Source: Candidatus Peribacteria bacterium
Lineage (GTDB): Bacteria; Patescibacteria; JAEDAM01; Absconditabacterales; Absconditicoccaceae
Direction: 5' to 3'
DNA length: 18,839 bases
Assembly: GCA_031261265.1 (NCBI GenBank)
Contig: JAISKI010000036.1
Location: forward strand, 1 to 18,839
Shown here: positions 8,326-15,090 of the stretch, piece by piece
Position numbering within the stretch: the stretch's first letter is position 1
How the letters are laid out: every line of letters begins with the position of its first letter
Translations under genes and position numbers: made by a program
Notes under the pieces: model-generated
Database searches by the model: none
The model's input: the letters and a program-made list of their open reading frames with translations, nothing else
Told to the model about the DNA's origin: nothing

Positions 8326-9012
8326 ATGAACAAACTCTTTAATAAGTTCCTTTCCAAAAAATGAGGAAAACCAACTTCTCTCGTAGAAGAGGCAGAGACT
8401 AAAACTAAAACAGAAGTTCTAGAAATAATGGGATTACCAAATCCTCTTCAAGAACATATTGTTTGATGAATAGAAATAGAAGAAAAAGGAAAAATTTTAC
8501 TAGAAAGGATAAAAACTCTAAATGATATTGAAAAATATGTATGAGAAAATTTACCAAGTTTTCACGAGTATGGTTATACAAGCGATGGATATAAAATGTA
8601 TAACAGTAATAATTTATTAAAGGGATACGCTCTCGGTGAAGGTGATACAAGATATCAGGCTCGTTATGGTACTGGTCCAAATTTATCTCTTACATTCTGG
8701 GAGAATAATACTGTGGAATTTAACATTCAACCTATTGGTAATGAACCTTTTGATTTATACTTTAAAAATCATTTAGAATGAAAAACAAAAGAAATGATAC
8801 TTAATTACCATAGATATGATGAAGAACAAAGAAAAAATATAACTTGGGTAGAAGGATTAAAAGCTATGAAATCTCGACAAGAAGTTGTTCAAACCTTTAA
8901 TCAACAGCTTCAAGAAAAAGGTATTTCATTGCCAGAGTATGAGCACAATCGATATAAAAATATGGAGAAAGTGTTTCAAGAAAATCTACTTCAAATTTTA
9001 ACTCAATGATAA
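8326..9012 (+). CDS. Hypothetical protein of unknown family
   Basis: A 228-residue protein visible only with UGA as Gly: six UGA codons (8362, 8464, 8467, 8542, 8779 and 9007, the last just before the TAA stop). It starts at ATG 8326 with a basic N-terminus (MNKLFNKFLSKKGGKP), then has charged segments predicted to be helical, a central part with GYTSDGYKMYN and GPNLSLTFWENNTVEFNIQP that looks like beta strands, and a charged helical C-terminus. No signal peptide, membrane helix or Cys pattern is seen. I do not recognise the family. It precedes the B12-type radical SAM gene by 30 nt and should share its mRNA, so it may be a substrate, partner or accessory protein of that enzyme. That link rests on context alone. 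Confidence 0.7.
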
Positions 9013-9042
9013 GCAATACTTTATTTCTAATTCTACAATACT

Positions 9043-10461
9043 ATGACACCAACACAACTCACAATGATTCAGCCAAAACATTCTTATGCTGAAAAAGAAG
9101 GAATGGGGCATATTCATCTTTCTGCACCTCTCCTTTCTGCCACTGCTAGAATTGAAATGGCTAAGGTATTGTCTGGACAACAGAACCTAGATATTACCTA
9201 TCTTGATGAAAATCTTCAAAATATCGCATATGACGAATTAAAAGGAATTGTCGGTATGAACCTTGTTGGTGCACCTTATATTCCTGTGGTTTTGGAAAAA
9301 ATACAACAAATTCCAAATGATGTCCCCGTAATTTTATGAGGACAGATTGTATCAAGTCTTACCGATGAGGAATTTGATAAAGTTTTCAGGAAAAATAGGG
9401 AAAATATTTTTAATGGGAATAAAAGTCAGATTTTAGAAACTCTTTTGGCTTTACCTGAAAATTCCCTTCCTCCTATGGAAGAGGTAGATATGACAGTGGC
9501 TTATAGTCATATTTCCGATGAGCAGATGAAACACTACCTCACGAAAGAGTTTAGTATCTATCTTTCTCAGGGGTGTAAATATAATTGTCAGTTTTGCCAA
9601 GCTTGTAAAAATACAAAGGAAAGGTATAGGGATTTATCTTTATTGGAAAAAGAATTAGTATTTCTCGGAGAAAAGGCAGAAAAATTCTGAATATCTACCT
9701 TATCCTTTTATCTTTCAAATTTAGATATTTTGCAAACCCCTGAAATATTTGAAAAGTTTGTAGAGGTAATGGGAAATGTAGAGCAACAATTACCAAGTAT
9801 AAAGTTCAGTTTTAGGGGACTATGTGGTATAGAATCTTTTTTGAAGGTATATGATACTAAAAAAGAACTCTTGGAAAGAGCAAAAGAACTCTGACTTTCT
9901 TCAATAGGATATGGTGTAGATGGAGCGACAGCAGAAGTTTGGAAAAGTATTGGAAAGTTTCAGAATTACCAGAAGGAAAATGCTGAATGAGAGCAAGATA
10001 AGGCAATAGAAACGATAAAAAATACTTATGAACTCTGAATTATACCAGAAGCACTTATGGTATTCTGACACCCATGAGAAACTAACGAATCTTTGGAATC
10101 TGCCTATAATTTTTGTAAAGATATGTTTACTTTGTATGGAGCTACACCCAGACCCCATGTAGCAAAGCATATCATCCCCTGAGCCAAAGGACGATATAAG
10201 GAGGAAAATAAGGAGTTGGTACATCTTTTCATTGAGAATCCAGACTATTTTCAGGCATTAGATTATACAGCATTACCCTCTAAACTTACTCACCCAGATG
10301 AAGCATTTAGAGCATTAGTTGCCGAATGGTATATGAAAATATGTGCATTAACGCCAGATTCTACACAATATATTATTCCGAATACGCCAGAATATCAAAA
10401 GAAAGCCCAAGAAAAATGAACTACGGTTGAGAAAATGAATGAAGGGAAATTTGATAGATAG
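9043..10461 (+). CDS. Radical SAM protein with B12-binding-type N-terminal domain
   Basis: A 472-residue enzyme with nine UGA-Gly codons. Residues 15-105 look like a cobalamin-binding-type Rossmann domain: a substrate-like start MGHIHLSAPLLSATARIEMA, then YDELKGIVGMNLVGAPYIPVVLEKI and PVILGGQIVSSL, where the first G of LGG is UGA. The DxHxxG signature for lower-ligand B12 binding is absent, so cobalamin use is uncertain. The core contains CKYNCQFC (C178, C182, C185; CX3CX2C) for the 4Fe-4S cluster that cleaves S-adenosylmethionine, with an extra C188. FGHPGETNES near residues 342-350 matches the GxPGET motif of this superfamily, and two of its Gly are UGA. The substrate is unknown. It ends at TAG 10459-10461; an out-of-frame stretch just beyond matches the other radical SAM gene. 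Confidence 0.8.
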
Positions 10462-10463
10462 AA

Positions 10464-10517
10464 GAACCTTATAAACCTTATTTCTCAGATATTGATGAAA
10501 AATCATTGCAAAAATAG
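10464..10517 (+). pseudogene. Remnant matching the 3' end of the second radical SAM gene
   Basis: Frame 10464-10517 reads EEPYKPYFSDIDEKSLQK then TAG, matching the end of the 11516-12643 protein (CPYKPYFSDTSEKSE). At DNA level 10467-10491 is identical to 12599-12623 (25 bp), and similarity continues for about 15 bp. It is two bases out of frame with the upstream radical SAM gene. It is either the stub of a deleted duplicate, or the original C-terminus of the upstream gene lost by frameshift within GATAGATAG. Confidence 0.6.
10467..10491 (+). repeat. 25-bp direct repeat, copy 1
   Basis: Exact 25-bp match to 12599-12623; begins CCTTATAAACC and ends CTCAGATA. It lies just after the stop of the first radical SAM gene. 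Confidence 0.9.
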
Positions 10518-10533
10518 GAGGTTTCACTACAAA
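10506..10533 (+). promoter_or_regulatory. Predicted promoter of the second TrmB-type regulator
   Basis: TTGCAA (10506-10511) and TACAAA (10528-10533) are 16 bp apart. The element matches the 1137-1164 promoter at 19 of 28 positions. The AGGAGG at 10516-10521 falls in the spacer and is probably not a ribosome binding site, as the next ATG is over 30 nt away. Confidence 0.35.
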
Positions 10534-10565
10534 AGGATCGGAGATTTACTTACCTACATGAAATA

Positions 10566-11330
10566 ATGGAACTTACCACCCTCCTCGAACAATTTGGCTT
10601 CTCAGAGAAAGAAGCGAAAATTTATCTCGCTTGCCTTGAACTCGGACAAGCTCCTGTAAGTAGCATTGCAAGGAATGTAAAAGAACAGAGAGTGAATACC
10701 CATTATATCCTTAAAAATTTGGTTGCTAAGGGAGTAGCTCAGACCTTCGTGAAGAATAGGTCAGCTTTTTATAGTGTGTTATCACCCGATAAGCTGTTTC
10801 AAAACTGGGAAGCGAAGTTTGAATCATTCAAGGAAAAGTTGCCAGAATTGTTGGCGATAAGTGGGAAATTTGACCATAAGCCGAAAGTGGAATTTTATGA
10901 GGGATTAGAGGGGATAAAGTATGTGTATAGGCAGATTATTCTTTCAATGGAAAGTACAGGAAAGTTTTTCTACTCATTCTTAGGGACTACGGATATTGAC
11001 CCGAAATTTCAGAAATATATGACGGATGAATTTGTACCACGAATGTTGCAATATCCCACCAAAGTTAAGGTAATCATTCCCAAACAGTCGCTCACTCACG
11101 AATACGCAAGAAGTAATAAAGAAAGACACGAATCTATTGTGATTGATGATACTATTTTTGATATTTCTGGTGAGATAGTAATTTTTGGACAAGATAAAGT
11201 AGCTATTGTAATGTATAATTCTGAGGAACTTTCAGCAGTCATTATCACAAGTAAAATGTTGCATAATGGATTTAAAAATATGTTTAATCTCATCTGGAAA
11301 TTACGAAAAAGCTCTAAAAAACTGAAATAA
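10566..11330 (+). CDS. TrmB-family transcriptional regulator, copy 2
   Basis: A 254-residue paralogue of the regulator at 7344, with the same order: winged helix (1-65), linker, and effector-type domain from VEFYEGLEGIKY. DNA similarity extends over the whole first half, including an identical stretch GGCTTCTCAGAGAAAGAAGC. Differences in the helix-turn-helix are mostly conservative (KEQRVNTHYILKN against QEQRVTTYSILKN), while the C-terminal domains diverge more. It has GGG where copy 1 has UGA and no in-frame UGA at all. ATG 10566 overlaps the stop of a preceding ATGAAATAA triplet run; a dipeptide there is likely meaningless. It is followed after about 150-185 bp by the SPASM-type radical SAM gene, which it probably controls. 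Confidence 0.83.
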   Translation: MELTTLLEQFGFSEKEAKIYLACLELGQAPVSSIARNVKEQRVNTHYILKNLVAKGVAQTFVKNRSAFYSVLSPDKLFQNWEAKFESFKEKLPELLAISGKFDHKPKVEFYEGLEGIKYVYRQIILSMESTGKFFYSFLGTTDIDPKFQKYMTDEFVPRMLQYPTKVKVIIPKQSLTHEYARSNKERHESIVIDDTIFDISGEIVIFGQDKVAIVMYNSEELSAVIITSKMLHNGFKNMFNLIWKLRKSSKKLK

Positions 11331-11391
11331 TTTTTCTCTTTGTAAAAGAAATAAATACTGAATTATAGCTTATTATAAGTAATAACATTTG

Positions 11392-11422
11392 GTTGTAAAA
11401 TACTTTTTACGACAGATTTTTT
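11392..11422 (+). terminator. Hairpin after regulator copy 2: terminator and/or operator
   Basis: GTTGTAAAA (11392-11400) and TTTTACGAC (11405-11413) pair fully, with one G-U, around a 4-nt loop. Six T follow (11417-11422), so it reads as a terminator. It also starts with the same GTTGTAA as operator site 1 and lies about 20 bp before the next -35, so an operator role is possible. Confidence 0.5.
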
Positions 11423-11432
11423 ATAGTTAGGC

Positions 11433-11461
11433 TTGAAAATAGCCTATCTTTTATATATTCT
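11433..11461 (+). promoter_or_regulatory. Predicted promoter of the second radical SAM gene
   Basis: TTGAAA (11433-11438) and TATTCT (11456-11461) are 17 bp apart; TATATT at 11454-11459 with 15 bp is an alternative. The -35 overlaps a small hairpin (TAGGCT 11428-11433, AGCCTA 11441-11446). Confidence 0.4.
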
Positions 11462-11478
11462 ATCATTGCATATGATAG
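11460..11478. promoter_or_regulatory. Palindrome over the predicted transcription start
   Basis: CTATCAT (11460-11466) and ATGATAG (11472-11478) are perfect 7-bp arms with a 5-bp spacer. Its position relative to the promoter matches the dyad at 8270-8297, suggesting a repressor site in both units. Confidence 0.5.
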
Positions 11479-11515
11479 TATGTCAATACTCATTTTATAT
11501 TTTTTGTATGAAACG

Positions 11516-12643
11516 ATGAATGCACCAATAACCATTAAAGAGTATCCTGTTATTAATCCAAAAAATAGCGTAAAAGGACGATATTTTACCTCAGAAGAAA
11601 TTGCAACAGCAAAAAGAGAGGGAAACCCTCAAATGCTGAATGTTTCACTATATCTCGGGAAAAACTGTAATATTAATTGTATCGACTGTTTTACAAAGGG
11701 TAAAGAAAGTAATCCTGAAAATGCACCAACATCAAAACTATCAGAAATACTAGGAGAACCCTTATCATTGGAAGAATATTATCATATTATTGATGAATGT
11801 GCAACACTTGGAACTAAAACAATTAACTTAGTAGGAGAGGGAGAGCCTATTATTGACCCTCATTTCAAAGAAATTGTTTCCTACATATATCATAAATGAA
11901 TACTACCTCTTGTTGCTACAAATGGAGTGGCATTAGTAGAAAATCCAGATTTAATAGATTTTCTTTATGATAATGGAGCGACCGTTGTGATTAAAATGAG
12001 AACATTTGATGAAAAGTTTCAAGATGTATTAGTTCAGAGAGAAGGATATGCAAAGGAAATAGCTACCGCTTTATATTTGTTAACAGAAAAATGATTTAAT
12101 AAAGAAACACCAACTCGCCTAATGGCAAACATCCTCGCTATCAATTATGACAGGGATATTCTTGAAATGTATAGACTATGTAGAAAATTTAATATTATAC
12201 CAGAAGTTGCTGATTATCTTCCCGTAGGCAGAACTCAATATGGAATACTTCAAGAGAAAAAAAGTATAATAGATAATCCTCATCTCACCGAGGAAGAAAA
12301 AAATACCTATTTAGAACGCCTGCAACCAACGACAGGCCAACGAAAAGCTGAATTAGAACAACAGATGATAGAAATTGATAAAGAATTTTGAATTGAAAGA
12401 AGTGAGACAGAGAGTAGAGCGTATTTTTGTGGGACAAAATGTACTCAAATCTTTTGAGTATTGGTGAATAATAGAGGAAATGTATTTCCTTGTGTTGCTG
12501 AGAGTAAAAGATTAGGAAATATTAGAAAGACTACACTTGGAGAATTGTGGAATAGTGTTGCTATGCAAGATATCAGAAATAATGCTACTGGCGGGTGTCC
12601 TTATAAACCTTATTTCTCAGATACTAGCGAAAAGTCCGAATAA
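11516..12643 (+). CDS. Radical SAM protein with SPASM-like C-terminal region
   Basis: A 375-residue enzyme when four UGA codons are read as Gly. The N-terminal core has CNINCIDC (C51, C55, C58; CX3CX2C) after VSLYLGKN, and VGEGEP as the SAM-binding 'GGE' motif. The C-terminal 90 residues contain FCGTKC, then NNRGNVFPC, a GNIRKTTLGELWNS stretch and GGC. This order (Cys pair, G-x-V-x-P-C, 'lGnI...s-l-e-w', later Cys) is that of SPASM/twitch auxiliary-cluster domains in peptide-modifying and sulfatase-maturing enzymes. ATG 11516 was chosen because ATG 11480 would add a hydrophobic 12-residue leader (MSILILYFLYE) abutting the palindrome. No precursor peptide is recognisable nearby. The stop TAA lies 7 bp from the convergent histidine kinase gene. 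The family is clear; the substrate is unknown. Confidence 0.8.
12599..12623 (+). repeat. 25-bp direct repeat, copy 2
   Basis: Partner of 10467-10491, inside the last codons of the SPASM-type radical SAM gene. Confidence 0.9.
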
Positions 12644-12650
12644 CCTTATC

Positions 12651-14015
12651 TTACCACTCAATCACAAACTTACTCCCTTTCCCGACCTCGCTTTCAACGT
12701 GAATTTTCCATCCATGTAATTGCACAATCTTTTTCACCAAATACAGTCCCAATCCAAAACTATGTCCTTCCTGCTCCGTCTTTTCCAACTGCCAAAATCT
12801 CTCAAAAATCTTCCCCAAATATTCTGATGAAATCCCCACTCCCTTATCAATTACCGATAACGAAGTAGCCGTTCAAACCACACTAATCTCTGCATTATTG
12901 CCAGTATACTTACAAGCATTTTCAATCAGATTTTTTAGTACGATTTCTAGTAATCCCGAATGAGCCTGTACCACGAGGTCTTTTTTTACCTCAACTTTCA
13001 CCTGCTTTTTAGGATATTTTTTTTCAATCTGTTTCACCACTTCTTCCACTGAGGTGAGGACAAAGACTTCTTCTTTTGCAAAGGTAGTAGCACTTTCCAA
13101 ACGGGTAATCAGCGACAACGTATCCAATAATTCTGAAAGCCTTTTCACGTACTCCTTGATATTCACGAGTCTCTCTTCGTAGTCCTTTTTCTTCAATGCA
13201 ATATCAATCTCCGTGCTAATCATCATCAACGGCGTTTTCAGCTCGTGGGAGGCATTCGCGATGAAATCTTTGAGTGCTACGATTTGAGTATGAATCCTCT
13301 CCAAAGAAGCATTAAATGCATCAGAAATCACTTTAATTTCATCGTGATGATGTCCTCTAATCCTCAAAGGAACAGAAAGATGGTCAAGGTCTAAGTGCTG
13401 TGCATAGTGTGTCAGCTTTTTCAAATTTTTGAGAGAAGATTTCACAAAATAGAGAGAAATCAGATACACTAATATGATAAACAGACAGTCCCAAAAAAGT
13501 AAAAGCTGAACCAATTCCATTTGTGCATAGACAAACTCCGTGATATCTAGAAATTTTACTTTATCTCTTTCTATTCTATACACAAAATATTCTCCTTCTT
13601 TATAAAAAATCGAAACATGACCTTTGGAGATATATCCAAGAAATTGGGAAGTATAATACCCCTTATCAAAGGAGAAATCATTCACAGCAATCTCCTGAAA
13701 GATGGAATCACGTGTTTTTTCAGGACCCGTAATATCTTCCAAGAGCAGAACATCCTGAGGCTGATGAGGAAAGTTTCTCTTTTCTATTTGCATTTCTTCT
13801 CTCACTATCCCCAAAGGAGAAGTATGCACAAATTCCAAAAGATACGGTGGAGTATACTCTCCATTCATCAAAAGTCTGTCTTCTTGTTTGGAATATCGTG
13901 CTCGAAAAAATAACGCAAAAATCAAAAAAGAAAAAATCAGCAACACAATAGTCGTAAAGAACGTGAATTTTAGAGAGATTTTGGTAGAAGTTTTGAATTG
14001 CATGATATCAATCAT
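12651..14015 (-). CDS. Sensor histidine kinase
   Basis: A 454-residue two-component sensor. In order: membrane helix 1 (about 15-37), an extracytoplasmic sensor region of about 130 residues (38-165), membrane helix 2 (about 168-192), a HAMP-like linker (193-245), and HisKA with ASHELKTPL, where H257 is the predicted phosphoacceptor. The HATPase domain has the N box LKNLIENACKY, G1 DKGVGIS, F box IFERFWQLE and G2 FGLGLYLVKKIV. The UGA at 12870-12872 is Gly (ISVV-G-TATS) and joins the G1/G2 half to the rest. The gene begins one base after the stop of the DHH phosphoesterase gene, so it is the last gene of the dnaE operon. No response regulator lies in the window. The sensor region resembles no domain I know, so the signal is unknown. 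Confidence 0.9.
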
Positions 14016-14016
14016 A

Positions 14017-15009
14017 CTACTTACTTACCTTAAGTAAATCTGAATTTTTTATCTCTGCTACAAATTTTTTCACATCACTCTCCAAATCTCCAGAAAAAGG
14101 GATTGTACATCCAGAAGCATTGAAATGTCCTCCGCCACCAAATTTTCCAGCGAGGAGACGACAATTGTATTTTCCTTTCCCTCTGAGACTAAATCTGATA
14201 CCTTCTTCCGTTTCTTTTCCGAGTAAGATAAGCTCTGCCTCTTTCACATCTACCATCAAATACAAGGCATAATCAGCACTATCACGGTGCAATCCATATT
14301 CAGCCAATTCCGCCTGTCCATATCGGGAATAAAAAATATCTCCTTCTCTCTGCATTCTTCCTAATATTTTCTGCATAAACTGTAGATCTTCATAACTCTT
14401 ATTGCGGAAAAGATTATTAATGACAGCCTGTTTGTCTGCTCCATGCTTAATCGCCCCCAAAGCATCTTCCATCAGTCTTAAGGTCTGATGTTTCTCATCA
14501 TGGCGAAAGTTCCCACTATCACTAATCATCCCCATATAGAGAAACGTGGCAATTCTCTGATCAAAAAGCTGAGAGGTTTCCCATCGTTGGGTAGTGAGTT
14601 CATAAACGAGTTCACAAGTAGCGATAGCAGTATCATCCCTATAGGTGGTAGCATTAGGCAACTCCTGATCAAACAGGTGATGGTCAATGATAATCTTTTT
14701 CTGCTGATCAAAATATGCTTCTTTTCCTTGAGTAAATTTTGAGATTCTGCTATATTCCGTAAAGTCCAAAAAAACGAGAACATCATAGCTCTCATACCCA
14801 AACGTATGTTGTAATTTTTCTATATCCAAAAAAGTAAAAAGCGGACTCGGTTCATCTGGGGTAAAGTAAGACACGGTTTTCCCAAGCTTTTCTAGTTGTA
14901 GTCCCAATCCATACATGGATCCAAGGGCATCTCCATCGATATTTTGATGTCCAAAAAAGGCAATATGTTGGGAATTTTCAAGCTGTTTTCTTATAGTTTC
15001 TGTGACCAT
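14017..15009 (-). CDS. DHH-family phosphoesterase (NrnA-like oligoribonuclease/PAP phosphatase)
   Basis: A 330-residue hydrolase of the DHH/DHHA1 family. Motifs in order: HQNIDGDALGS (H21, D25, D27), FLDFTEYSR (D82), IIIDHH (DHH at 109-111) and SDSGNFRH (D164), which bind two catalytic metals. A DHHA1 domain near the end contains KFGGGGHFNASGC, the substrate-binding glycine loop. Size and motif order fit NrnA, which degrades 2-5 nt RNA and dephosphorylates pAp in the cytoplasm. RecJ is less likely, being much longer. ATG 15009 is preferred because it begins right before the family's usual N-terminus; an in-frame ATG at 15075 would add 22 residues including LLLLF. The gene lies between dnaE and the kinase gene, co-directional with both, and has no in-frame UGA. 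Confidence 0.85.
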   Translation of the reverse strand: MVTETIRKQLENSQHIAFFGHQNIDGDALGSMYGLGLQLEKLGKTVSYFTPDEPSPLFTFLDIEKLQHTFGYESYDVLVFLDFTEYSRISKFTQGKEAYFDQQKKIIIDHHLFDQELPNATTYRDDTAIATCELVYELTTQRWETSQLFDQRIATFLYMGMISDSGNFRHDEKHQTLRLMEDALGAIKHGADKQAVINNLFRNKSYEDLQFMQKILGRMQREGDIFYSRYGQAELAEYGLHRDSADYALYLMVDVKEAELILLGKETEEGIRFSLRGKGKYNCRLLAGKFGGGGHFNASGCTIPFSGDLESDVKKFVAEIKNSDLLKVSK

Positions 15010-15090
15010 AGTAATTGTAAATAGTAAAAGTAAAATCTGATTATTCTCATGCTTCTGGTACTGTACGTTCTGCATGGATGTTTGTGGTAT

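Noticed and set aside
8326..10461. A run of broken reading frames suggesting a decaying pseudogene region
   Set aside because: Every break is a UGA in one continuous frame, often at conserved Gly positions, so these are intact genes under code 25.
10516..10521. AGGAGG as a ribosome binding site
   Set aside because: The nearest downstream ATG is over 30 nt away, no gene here uses such a site, and it falls within a predicted promoter spacer.
10560..10568. ATGAAATAA as a leader peptide before the second regulator
   Set aside because: Only two codons, overlapping the real ATG; no attenuator-like structure follows.
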